From the NCBI GenBank assembly GCA_002162765.1, contig MAAR01000016.1, positions 89,769-153,768 on the forward strand: 64,000 bases of DNA, given 5' to 3'. Within the stretch, counting starts at the first letter, position 1. Each line of letters begins with the position of its first letter. Of this stretch, positions 44,069-52,550 are shown piece by piece. The position numbers and the translations under genes were made by a program. The notes under the pieces were generated by a model. That model was given only the letters and a program-made list of their open reading frames with translations. It did no database searches and was not told where the DNA came from. This DNA comes from Flavobacteriales bacterium 34_180_T64. Lineage in GTDB: Bacteria; Bacteroidota; Bacteroidia; Flavobacteriales; Flavobacteriaceae.

Positions 44069-45772
44069 ATGAAAAAAGGCATTGCAATTTTAATACTCAT
44101 AGGATTAATTGTTTCTTGTAAAAAAACCAAGCCTGAACCTATTATTGAAACCGCGCCAACATCAAAATACGTATGTGTCCCTCAAATAACAGATTCAGAA
44201 TGGTATAAAAAAGATAACATCGCGCCACTATTAGAAGGCTATGATGCCGTCAATTATACAGTCACTACAGCAGATACATTAGTGCAGCGTTATTTTAATC
44301 AAGGCATGACACTCGCCTACGGATTCAACCATGCAGAAGCTGCACGTTCATTTTATTATGCAACAAAATTAGATCCAACCTGTGCTATGGCGTACTGGGG
44401 TTATGCTTATGTTTTAGGTCCTAATTATAATGCAGGTATGGAAGATGACAATTATAAACGTGCTTATGAAGCTATTCAAAAAGCAAAAACGCTAGTATCA
44501 AAAGGCACACAGAAAGAGCAACAATTTATTGATATTATGGCGATGCGATATTCAGCCGAACCGCCTGAAGATAGAAGTGTCTTAGACCAAAACTATTCTG
44601 ACGGTTTGAAAGCTTTATATAATCAATATCCAGATGACACAGAGATAAGTGCACTTTATGCAGAATCATTAATGAACTTGCATCCATGGGATTTAAATGA
44701 AAAGGATGGTTCTGAAAAACCTTGGACCTTAGAAATTGTATCCCTTTTAGAAAAGTTAATAAAGCAAAATCCAAATCATCCTGGAGCACATCATTTTTAT
44801 ATTCACGCTGTAGAAGCATCAGATAGACCTGAACGTTCAAACAATTCGGCCAAAGCCTTTGATGACGGATTAGTATCAGGATCTGGTCATTTATTGCATA
44901 TGCCTTCGCACACCTATATAAGAACTGGAGAATACCACAAAGGGACTTTATCAAATATAGCAGCCGTTAATGCAGACAGTACTTATGTAACAACCTGTCA
45001 TGCACAAGGTGCTTATCCACTTGCCTATTATCCGCATAATTATCATTTCATGGCAGCAACTGCCACCTTAGAGGGTAATAGTCATTGGGCCATGATTGGC
45101 GCCAACAAAGTTTCAGAGCATGTGCATCCGGAGATTATGAAACAACCTGGCTGGGGAACACTCCAACACTATTATACAATCCCATATTATGTGGCTGTAA
45201 AGTTCAAAAAATGGGATGCTATTTTAGAAATGAAATTAAATACCTATGACTTAAAATATCCTAAAGCAATAAAACATTATGCTGAAGGTATGGCACATTT
45301 AGGTAAAAGAAATGTTGATAACGCAAAGCATGAATTAATTGAATTGCTAAAGTTAGCTAATGATGAAAGTTTAAAGGAAGTAACCGTTTGGGACATAAAC
45401 TCAGTTCATGATCTTGTTGTCATCGCATCCAAGGTTTTGGAAGCGGAAATTTGGGCTTCTGAATCTCATTTTGATACGAGCATTATTCTTTTGAAAGAAG
45501 CCATAGCAATTGAAGACGCTCTTAATTATAACGAACCGCCAGACTGGTTTTTCTCAACCAGACACCATTTGGGAGCTATTCAAATTGAAGCGGAATTATA
45601 CGAAAATGCAATCGATACGTATACCGAAGATTTAAAACGCTTACCAAAAAATGGTTGGGCGCATCATGGTTTAAAGCTAGCTTATGAACACTTAAATGAT
45701 TCAGAAAACCTCTTAAGGATTAATGCGCTTTTAGAAGAAAGTTGGAAAGATGCTGATTTTAAATTAGAATAG
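44069..45772 (+). CDS. TPR-repeat lipoprotein
   Basis: The 567-residue protein starts with a lipoprotein signal (IAILILIGLIVSC) and contains helical TPR-like repeats, for example YFNQGMTLAYGFNHAEAARSFYYATKLDPTCAMAYWGYAYVLG near residue 75 and IDTYTEDLKRLPKNGWAHHGLKLAYEHL near the end. The middle includes HPGAHHFYIHAVEASDRPERS and HMPSHTYIRTGEYHKG, conserved in a bacterial family of unknown function that is often annotated only as TPR protein. It should sit in the periplasm or on the outer membrane. Confidence 0.8.
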   Translation: MKKGIAILILIGLIVSCKKTKPEPIIETAPTSKYVCVPQITDSEWYKKDNIAPLLEGYDAVNYTVTTADTLVQRYFNQGMTLAYGFNHAEAARSFYYATKLDPTCAMAYWGYAYVLGPNYNAGMEDDNYKRAYEAIQKAKTLVSKGTQKEQQFIDIMAMRYSAEPPEDRSVLDQNYSDGLKALYNQYPDDTEISALYAESLMNLHPWDLNEKDGSEKPWTLEIVSLLEKLIKQNPNHPGAHHFYIHAVEASDRPERSNNSAKAFDDGLVSGSGHLLHMPSHTYIRTGEYHKGTLSNIAAVNADSTYVTTCHAQGAYPLAYYPHNYHFMAATATLEGNSHWAMIGANKVSEHVHPEIMKQPGWGTLQHYYTIPYYVAVKFKKWDAILEMKLNTYDLKYPKAIKHYAEGMAHLGKRNVDNAKHELIELLKLANDESLKEVTVWDINSVHDLVVIASKVLEAEIWASESHFDTSIILLKEAIAIEDALNYNEPPDWFFSTRHHLGAIQIEAELYENAIDTYTEDLKRLPKNGWAHHGLKLAYEHLNDSENLLRINALLEESWKDADFKLE

Positions 45773-45805
45773 TAAAAAAGCTCAACTTAAGTTGAGCTTT
45801 TTTAC
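45772..45805. terminator. Bidirectional terminator between TPR and LRR genes
   Basis: A 34-bp perfect palindrome centred on TTAA: GCTCAAC-TTAA-GTTGAGC with A6 before and T6 after. It serves both the TPR gene and the convergent leucine-rich-repeat gene. Confidence 0.9.
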
Positions 45806-45823
45806 TAATGTATATAGATATAT

Positions 45824-47404
45824 CTATATTTTAATAATTTTTTTCGAATAGCTAGTTTCATTATTAAAAATTTCAATGAAATATATTCCAGATTTTTGGT
45901 TATCAAAATCAATAGAATTTAGTCCCTGAAATAAATACCCAGAATTAACTTTTTGTCCAAAGATATTATAGATCGAATATTGATATTCTTCGTCTATTTG
46001 GATATTGAGTATCTCACTAATTGGATTAGGATATGTTTTAATTTCCGAATTTGATAATTCTTCAATATTCAATGCACAGTCTGCAGAATATGAAGTGGCT
46101 GGATCTTTATCCCAGTTCGTAGTGTCAAAAGGAGGAACAATATCAACTTGAATGCAGTTTAGACCAGGGTTATCTTGAGCCCAGAACCAATCTAAATTAC
46201 TATTGTTACCATTTTTAGCATCTAAGCTCGTAAGAGAATTTTGGTTGCAATAAAATTCAATTAAATTAGGGAGCATACTTACATTTACTGAAGTTAAATT
46301 ATTATTCCCACAATCAAAATATTGCAAAGCAGTATTGCTGGATACGTCAATTGTATTTAATTGATTATCCCAAAGCCATAATTCAGTTAAAGCTGTATTT
46401 GTAGAAACATTAACACCAGCTAAATTATTACCAGTAAAATCCATTACTTCTAAATTATTATAAGGTGTAGTAACTACGCTATTTAGACTATTATTGTATC
46501 CCCATAAGTGTGTTAATGTATTCGTGTTGGGTAAGGTTAAATTATTAATTGAATTATTTCCACAATCCAAATTTTGAAGTAATAAATTATTACTTAAGTC
46601 TAAAGTTATAAGATTATTATTCCACATCCATAATTTAACTAATTGGTTATTATTAGATAGATTTAGTGAATTTAATCCACTATTATAACAATATAATTCA
46701 GTTAAAGCAGTATTAAATGACACGTCCAATCCAGACAATGGATTCTCATGACACCATAATATTTCTATAGCTGTGTTTTGTGTTACATTAACCGTACTTA
46801 GACCTGTATTATAACAATATAATTCTCTCAAGGCGGTATTTAAAGTTACAATTAAACTAGTTAAAGGATTATTTTGGAGATTTATAATTTCAAGTAATGT
46901 ATTTGAATTAAAATTTACTGAGTTAAAATTGTTGCTGTAAGCAATAAAAGTTTCCAAAGCTGGATAAGGCGCTAAATTAATACTTGACAAATTATTGTTT
47001 CCACAGTTTAAATACGTCACTGTATTATTATTGGGTAAAGTTAAATTTGAAATAAAACTCCAATAACAGGTTATTGAGGTAAGCGCAGTATTGTTCGATA
47101 AATCTAAAGTAGGGGTATCATTGTTCCAGGAAATTAAGGTTTCGAGTGCTATAAAATCTTCCAAACCCGTAAAGTCGGAAATACTTCTAGAATGCACATC
47201 TAGGGAAGTAATCACGCTAATATCGTCTGTAGCAACTTGCCCATTAACGGTCATATCGGAATCGATCTCTAGATCAATTAAAGCCAGTTCAAAATCTATG
47301 TCTGGAATACAGGTAAATCCAGCTGGCGGACTTCCAGGGCACTGGGCTAATAATAACGTTGGAACTGTAAAAAATAGCACGAATACTAAAATAGTATTTT
47401 TCAT
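45824..47404 (-). CDS. Secreted leucine-rich-repeat protein with type IX secretion signal (paralogue 1)
   Basis: From the ATG at 47404 (MKNTILVFVLFF signal peptide ending LLAQ; upstream in-frame residues are not expected to be translated) the 526-residue protein has an N-terminal IPDIDFELALIDLEIDSD segment, then about a dozen 21-residue repeats of the type NTALTELYCYNSGLNSLNLS, and a C-terminal type A sorting domain (TYPNPISEILNIQI...GLNSIDF...KSGIYFIEI...KKIIKI). It should be exported through the type IX system to the cell surface or outside. Binding partner unknown. It is one of a cluster of related genes. Confidence 0.87.
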   Translation of the reverse strand: MKNTILVFVLFFTVPTLLLAQCPGSPPAGFTCIPDIDFELALIDLEIDSDMTVNGQVATDDISVITSLDVHSRSISDFTGLEDFIALETLISWNNDTPTLDLSNNTALTSITCYWSFISNLTLPNNNTVTYLNCGNNNLSSINLAPYPALETFIAYSNNFNSVNFNSNTLLEIINLQNNPLTSLIVTLNTALRELYCYNTGLSTVNVTQNTAIEILWCHENPLSGLDVSFNTALTELYCYNSGLNSLNLSNNNQLVKLWMWNNNLITLDLSNNLLLQNLDCGNNSINNLTLPNTNTLTHLWGYNNSLNSVVTTPYNNLEVMDFTGNNLAGVNVSTNTALTELWLWDNQLNTIDVSSNTALQYFDCGNNNLTSVNVSMLPNLIEFYCNQNSLTSLDAKNGNNSNLDWFWAQDNPGLNCIQVDIVPPFDTTNWDKDPATSYSADCALNIEELSNSEIKTYPNPISEILNIQIDEEYQYSIYNIFGQKVNSGYLFQGLNSIDFDNQKSGIYFIEIFNNETSYSKKIIKI

Positions 47405-47699
47405 AATATGTAGTTTTAAATTACATAACATGAACAGACAAGACACCTAGGCATTCTAAACAAGAACCCCTTGTAGATCCAAAAAAGGGAAAAATAAATG
47501 CGGAGAATTAAAACAAACACTACTAATTGATACTAAGATAGTTAATATATATTTTTTGAACAAATTTTATTTATAGACTACATGAATAAGATCCATTTAA
47601 GTATGCTTGAAGATTAGTGATATTGGACAGATGCAGATAATGTACCTCAATAAAATGTAAAATAATAAGTTCGCTTTTTTATATAATTGAATTAATGCC

Positions 47700-49265
47700 T
47701 TATTCTATGATTAGCTTTTTAGATATGGAACCAAAATTTGAGCGGATGTCAATTATATACATTCCTTTTGATAAATTTGACAATTGTATTTGACTGTCAC
47801 CTCTAGATAATTCTCCATTCAGCACCATTTGCCCAAGACTGTTTACAATCGTGTATTTTGCTGGTTCAATAAGCGAAACTGTAACAAATCCGGAAGCTGG
47901 GTTTGGAAATATTCGCACCTTTTCAGTAGCATACTCCTCGACACTCAAAGCATCACAATCATCACTAAAACCGGTTTGTGCGTCTATTTGAGTCCAGTTG
48001 GCAGTACTCCAAACTTCATCATCAACAGTAATACATGTTAAATCAGGATTGAATGTGGCACTAAAAAAACTATTAAACATAGCAGAATTATTACCATTTT
48101 GCATATTTAAACTTTCCAAAAGATTAGAACTACAATTTAAATAATACAATGCTGTATTTTGAGACAGATCCAAGTCAACTAATTGATTACTATTACAAAG
48201 CATTAATTCTAAATTCGAATTTTGTGAAAGATCTATACTTGTTAATGCATTTAAACTAAAATAGCATTCGGTGAGTGCACTATTTTGAGTCACATCTAAA
48301 GTTGTCAACTGATTACTACTACATGCTAAATATGTTAACGCTGTATTTTGTGTAACATCTAAAGACGATAACGCATTATTATAACAACTTACAAAAGTTA
48401 AGGCTGTATTTTGTGTGATATCTAAACCCAAACTAGAAAAATCATTTGCATGACATCTAAAATCTTGGAGTAACAGATTTTGAGTGATATCTATATTTTG
48501 CAGTTGATTTAATCCACAATCAAAATAAATGAGTGCGTCATTTTGAGTGACATCCAATGCAGTGATATTATTTTGCGAACAATCAAAAAGGAATAAGTCG
48601 AGATTTTGAGACACATCGACTGTAGACAAATTATTGCTGTTGCTAATTAAAACTTGTAATACCGTATTATTACTAACATCCAAATTGGTTAAGGTATTGA
48701 CATCACATCTTAGTTCTTCTAAGACTGTATTAATACTTAGATCGAGACTCGCAATTTGATTCGACCCACAATCTAGTTTTATTAAATCCATATTATTGCT
48801 AACATCGAGGGTTGTAATCTGATTTAAGCTACATACCAAATTGTATAATTGAGTATTTAAAGTTACATCTAAACTAGATAGGAGATTATCAAAACAAAAC
48901 AGTAAGCCCAAGGCAGTGTTTTGAGACAGATCTAAACTTGTCAAATTATTGCTAGAACAACGTAATTCTAATAAATTTAAATTTTGAGACAGATCTAAAA
49001 CAGCAAGGTTATTAAATCCACAGAACAAATGTGTTAAATTGATAAAGGCTTCAATGCCTGATAAATCTGTGATGCCTAGTTGTTGTACATTTAGATAAGA
49101 TACAGCTTGAGCATCTGCGTTTAGTATACTCCCATTTAATCCGTCGGTATCATAACCAAGATCAATCAGTTTTTGCTCAAAAACTGCATCAGGTATCGCG
49201 GTAGATTGAGAAAAGAAATTGGTACTTGTTAAAATCAGGGCAATACATATAAGTTTTAATTTCAT
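47700..49265 (-). CDS. Secreted leucine-rich-repeat protein with type IX secretion signal (paralogue 2)
   Basis: The 521-residue protein has a signal peptide (MKLKLICIALILTSTNFFSQ), AIPDAVFEQKLIDLGYDTDGLNG, about fifteen 21-residue repeats close to LDVTQNTALTYLACSSNQLT, then a CITVDDEVWSTANW segment and a type A sorting domain (IFPNPASGFVTVSL...LSKGMYIIDI...KKLIIE). The repeats are very regular at the DNA level too. It lies 41 bp downstream of paralogue 3, so the two are probably cotranscribed. Confidence 0.88.
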   Translation of the reverse strand: MKLKLICIALILTSTNFFSQSTAIPDAVFEQKLIDLGYDTDGLNGSILNADAQAVSYLNVQQLGITDLSGIEAFINLTHLFCGFNNLAVLDLSQNLNLLELRCSSNNLTSLDLSQNTALGLLFCFDNLLSSLDVTLNTQLYNLVCSLNQITTLDVSNNMDLIKLDCGSNQIASLDLSINTVLEELRCDVNTLTNLDVSNNTVLQVLISNSNNLSTVDVSQNLDLFLFDCSQNNITALDVTQNDALIYFDCGLNQLQNIDITQNLLLQDFRCHANDFSSLGLDITQNTALTFVSCYNNALSSLDVTQNTALTYLACSSNQLTTLDVTQNSALTECYFSLNALTSIDLSQNSNLELMLCNSNQLVDLDLSQNTALYYLNCSSNLLESLNMQNGNNSAMFNSFFSATFNPDLTCITVDDEVWSTANWTQIDAQTGFSDDCDALSVEEYATEKVRIFPNPASGFVTVSLIEPAKYTIVNSLGQMVLNGELSRGDSQIQLSNLSKGMYIIDIRSNFGSISKKLIIE

Positions 49266-49305
49266 AATTTGATAATTTGATAATAAAAGAATGGGGATAA
49301 TATAA

Positions 49306-50931
49306 TTAGTTTTTCAATAGTTTATAAGTGGTGACACCATCTAAAGCATTCACAGTTACAAAATAGATACCCTTTTGTAAAGGTGCTATATATACTTGAT
49401 TCAGACCTTGCTTTAAATTCCCGTATTGAATTATTTGTCCTATACTATTCATAATTTGATATTCTGCTACCGTATTAACATCAATGGTTAGTATATCTGT
49501 CGCTGGATTCGGGTAGATTCGCCCAGCATCAATTACATACTCTTCGATACTCAAAGCATCACAATCATCGCTAAAACTAGTTTGTGCATCAACATAGGTC
49601 GTCCAATTTGAAGTGCTCCAAGCCTCATCGTCTACCGTTACACAAGTAAGACTAGGGTTTCCACCTGTTCTAAATAAAACATCAACAATTGCTGTATTAT
49701 TTCCATTTTGGACATTTAAATCTTCTAATAAATTATTCATTACATGGATGTATGTCAAATTTACATTAGCTGTTAAATCCATACTTGTAATTTGATTATT
49801 AAAACAGAATAATCGATCTAATACTACATTTGAACTTAAATCCAAACTTGTAAGGAAGTTATTATCAACACTTAATCTATCCAATAAAATATTTTGAGAA
49901 ACGTCCAAGCTTGTTAAGGCGGCACCTGAAGCAAATAAAGTCAGTAAGTTGACATTTTGAGTAAGATCTATATCACTAACTGCATTACCAATAATACTTA
50001 ATATTTGAAGATCCGTATTTTGTGTCACATCTAACTCTGTATACGTATTAAAACTTGACCATAATTGATACAATAAAGGATTTTGTGAAAGATCCAAATT
50101 TGAGACTTGATTTTGATAACATGATAAATAAAATAATGCTGGATTTTGAGATGTATTTAAGACGGTGAGCAAGTTATTATTACACGCCAAATAAAATAAT
50201 GCTGAATTTTGACTCAAATCTAAACTCGTGATTTGATTATTGTGACATTCTACATGTTCCAATAATATATTAGCTGAGGTATCTATTGTCGTAAATTGAT
50301 TGTGATTAGCATATAAATTTTTTAACGCTGGATTTTGACTGATGTCTAAACTAGTTAAATTATTACTTGAAGAAAACAAATGTTCTAACATTGTATTTTG
50401 AGTAACATCTAATGTTGATAATTCAGTATATCCGCAGTTTAAAAACGTTAGTCCTGACAAATTAGCCACGTCCAATACTCCTAAAGGGTTTTCAGCACAG
50501 CTCAAACTCGTTAGCGAGGTGTGTTGACTTACATCTAAACTCGTTAGCCCATTATAAGTGCACCTCAAATTAGTAAGTGATAAATTTTGGCTAATATCTA
50601 TATTAGTAACTTGATTAAATCTAAAATTTAAGTTTGTTAAATTTACATTTTGAGTAACATCTAGGCTTGTAAGCTGGTTTTGGGCACAATTTAAATCTAT
50701 AAGATTTATAAATGCTTGAATCCCAGTTAAATCAGAAATTCCCGTTGACTGAACATTTAGATATGCAACAGCTTCTGCATCACTGTTTAATATATTCCCA
50801 TTTAATCCATTGGTGTCAAAACCTTGGTCAATTAAAGCCTGCTCAAAATTAGCATCTGGAATGGCCGTAGTTTGTGAAAATAAAATGGAGGTGGTTAGCA
50901 ATAGGGCAATCGAAAGTAATCTTGTTTTCAT
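49306..50931 (-). CDS. Secreted leucine-rich-repeat protein with type IX secretion signal (paralogue 3)
   Basis: The start is taken at 50931 (MKTRLLSIALLLTTSILFSQ, a good signal peptide) and not at 51021, which adds 30 residues ahead of the signal. It begins AIPDANFEQALIDQGFDTNGLNG, nearly identical in plan to paralogue 2, has about sixteen 21-residue leucine-rich repeats (e.g. LTSLDVSQHTSLTSLSCAEN), CVTVDDEAWSTSNW, and a type A sorting domain (IYPNPATDILTIDV...LQKGIYFVTV). It is a surface protein of unknown ligand. Confidence 0.87.
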   Translation of the reverse strand: MKTRLLSIALLLTTSILFSQTTAIPDANFEQALIDQGFDTNGLNGNILNSDAEAVAYLNVQSTGISDLTGIQAFINLIDLNCAQNQLTSLDVTQNVNLTNLNFRFNQVTNIDISQNLSLTNLRCTYNGLTSLDVSQHTSLTSLSCAENPLGVLDVANLSGLTFLNCGYTELSTLDVTQNTMLEHLFSSSNNLTSLDISQNPALKNLYANHNQFTTIDTSANILLEHVECHNNQITSLDLSQNSALFYLACNNNLLTVLNTSQNPALFYLSCYQNQVSNLDLSQNPLLYQLWSSFNTYTELDVTQNTDLQILSIIGNAVSDIDLTQNVNLLTLFASGAALTSLDVSQNILLDRLSVDNNFLTSLDLSSNVVLDRLFCFNNQITSMDLTANVNLTYIHVMNNLLEDLNVQNGNNTAIVDVLFRTGGNPSLTCVTVDDEAWSTSNWTTYVDAQTSFSDDCDALSIEEYVIDAGRIYPNPATDILTIDVNTVAEYQIMNSIGQIIQYGNLKQGLNQVYIAPLQKGIYFVTVNALDGVTTYKLLKN

Positions 50932-51178
50932 AATATATTGCAATTGGTTAATTACATTGTTGTATATCCCAGATAGACTTTCCTTTATAGAAAACCTTCC
51001 GGTTACACAGTGGGAATACAAATTAAGTGGAGATTAATTAATAGTTTAACACTATTAACTGACTGTAAGGTAGTTAAAATCTTACAACTATACAAACTTG
51101 CGTCACATCACATAATTATGATTGTTAGAGTTTACTAATTAAAATAAACATTTTAGCATAATTACAAACTGCATATAT

Positions 51179-51547
51179 TTAATTAAACCAATCAAAAACA
51201 TCAAAGATTACGTCTGATTTGATGACATCATTTACATCACTAAACAAAGCGCTAAGAGCACTATTTTTACTTAAATCCAAATTAGATAAATAGTTATTTC
51301 TACAGTCGAGATATTCAAGCGAAGTGAAACTTTCAATTCCAATTAAGTTCTCAATTTTTTTATTGGACAAATCTAAAAATGCAACTTTTTTAGCATCACT
51401 TATTAATAGCTTACCATTGATTTTTTTATCGCTATCAATTCCATAATCAATAAGTGCACATTCAAAATTTTTATCTGGAATTTCAATGGTTTGAGAATAA
51501 CTTGTAAGACTAAACGCAAAACAAGCTAATACTATTAGAATTTTCAT
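51179..51547 (-). CDS. Short leucine-rich-repeat protein lacking the sorting domain
   Basis: The 122-residue protein has the same opening as its neighbours: signal peptide (MKILIVLACFAFSLTSYSQ), IEIPDKNFECALIDYGIDSDKKINGK, and about two repeats (FLDLSNKKIENLIGIESFTSLEYLDCRNNYLSNLDLSKNSALSALF). It then ends in an unrelated acidic tail (SDVIFDVFDWFN) with no type IX signal. It is probably a truncated paralogue; no leftover repeats can be read in the 250 bp that follow. Whether it is functional is unclear. Confidence 0.7.
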   Translation of the reverse strand: MKILIVLACFAFSLTSYSQTIEIPDKNFECALIDYGIDSDKKINGKLLISDAKKVAFLDLSNKKIENLIGIESFTSLEYLDCRNNYLSNLDLSKNSALSALFSDVNDVIKSDVIFDVFDWFN

Positions 51548-51648
51548 AATGGGTTGGTTTTAATAGTTAATTGCTATAAGATAACCAATAATGTTAAGAA
51601 AACGTTAATCTTATGTGTTTATTATTTTGTAATTCGCTCACAATCAAA

Positions 51649-51677
51649 GAAAAAGCAACCTAATAGGTTGCTTTTTT
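51649..51677. terminator. Terminator downstream of DUF4249 gene
   Basis: AGCAACCTA-A-TAGGTTGCT flanked by A5 and T6. As a near-symmetric hairpin it can act in both directions; the DUF4249 gene stops 23 bp upstream on the minus strand. Confidence 0.8.
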
Positions 51678-51700
51678 ATCATCAATTTTTACATTCCTAA

Positions 51701-52546
51701 TTATTGAAACGTATAACTTGTTTTAACAACTTCGGTTAATCTGAAATACCCAAATGCGTAATTATCAGAATCTGATGTATTCGTGCAATTTCCCCTAAGA
51801 GCAACTGGCGTAGCACTGAATGGATCACCTACGCTACCATACTGTTCAATTAATAGTCTTATATAATTATAATAAGGCTCAGAGATGCCGTGAAAATCGA
51901 TAGACACAACATCGCCAGCTTCAAATTCTTCCTGATCAATATCTTCATCGTCTTCCTTCTCATAAAACACTTTTATTTGATTTCCATCAGTGAACTCATC
52001 TGAAACATCAAATAATTCGACTAGCAAATCACCTTGTTCTTGTAATCTGAATAGATAGAAATTATCAATATCAGCTGGGTCATCAAATAAAACATTCACT
52101 TCGAGTGCTTCGTCATTAAACCCATCTTCTACCGATTGATTGATTTCTGCAATATATACAACACTTGTCATAGTTTCTTGTGCGAGATAAATTTCGCCAT
52201 CATATATCACTTCAAGCGTATAAGACTGACCTATAACTGGAATAAAATTATTCACTTTATAGTTACCATCATTTTGATCCATAAAAACGAATTCTGTAGC
52301 GTCCAAATCGTTGGTTACTTTTACAGAAGCACCAATAACGAAGTTGTCGATATTAGAATTAAAATATGGCGTAGATAAACTCAATTTAATAGTTTGATCA
52401 TTTCCTAAGGTTCCTTTTTCCCAATCCAACGATGCCTCTATTACTAAACGAGGAGCTGCCTCTGGAACGTCCACATCTATAACATCTGTACAAGATGAAA
52501 CTGATGCAATTAACAATACGATGATATATTTAAAATATGTTTTCAT
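51701..52546 (-). CDS. DUF4249 lipoprotein, partner of the TonB-dependent receptor
   Basis: The 281-residue protein has a lipoprotein signal (YIIVLLIASVSSC) followed by TDVIDVDVPEAAPRLVIEASLDWEKG, the family opening, and IKLSLSTPYFNSN. The rest is beta-rich. DUF4249 proteins are nearly always encoded next to a TonB-dependent receptor in Bacteroidota and are thought to be surface lipoproteins that help capture its substrate. It is 4 bp after the receptor gene. Confidence 0.87.
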   Translation of the reverse strand: MKTYFKYIIVLLIASVSSCTDVIDVDVPEAAPRLVIEASLDWEKGTLGNDQTIKLSLSTPYFNSNIDNFVIGASVKVTNDLDATEFVFMDQNDGNYKVNNFIPVIGQSYTLEVIYDGEIYLAQETMTSVVYIAEINQSVEDGFNDEALEVNVLFDDPADIDNFYLFRLQEQGDLLVELFDVSDEFTDGNQIKVFYEKEDDEDIDQEEFEAGDVVSIDFHGISEPYYNYIRLLIEQYGSVGDPFSATPVALRGNCTNTSDSDNYAFGYFRLTEVVKTSYTFQ

Positions 52547-52550
52547 TGTT

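Noticed and set aside
44535..44954. Minus-strand ORF of 139 codons inside the TPR lipoprotein gene
   Set aside because: It lies wholly within a well-supported plus-strand gene, lacks a promoter or start context and has no family features.
47700..51000. Regular direct repeats resembling a CRISPR or satellite array
   Set aside because: The 63-bp period is explained by leucine-rich repeats in open reading frames; there are no identical repeats with unrelated spacers and no cas genes.
50932..51021. Longer N terminus for LRR paralogue 3
   Set aside because: The extra 30 residues come before a clear signal peptide that starts with its own ATG at 50931.
51038..51058. Inverted repeat TTAATAG / CTATTAA downstream of the short LRR gene
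   Set aside because: It is AT-rich, lacks a T-run and lies over 100 bp from the stop; chance is likely.
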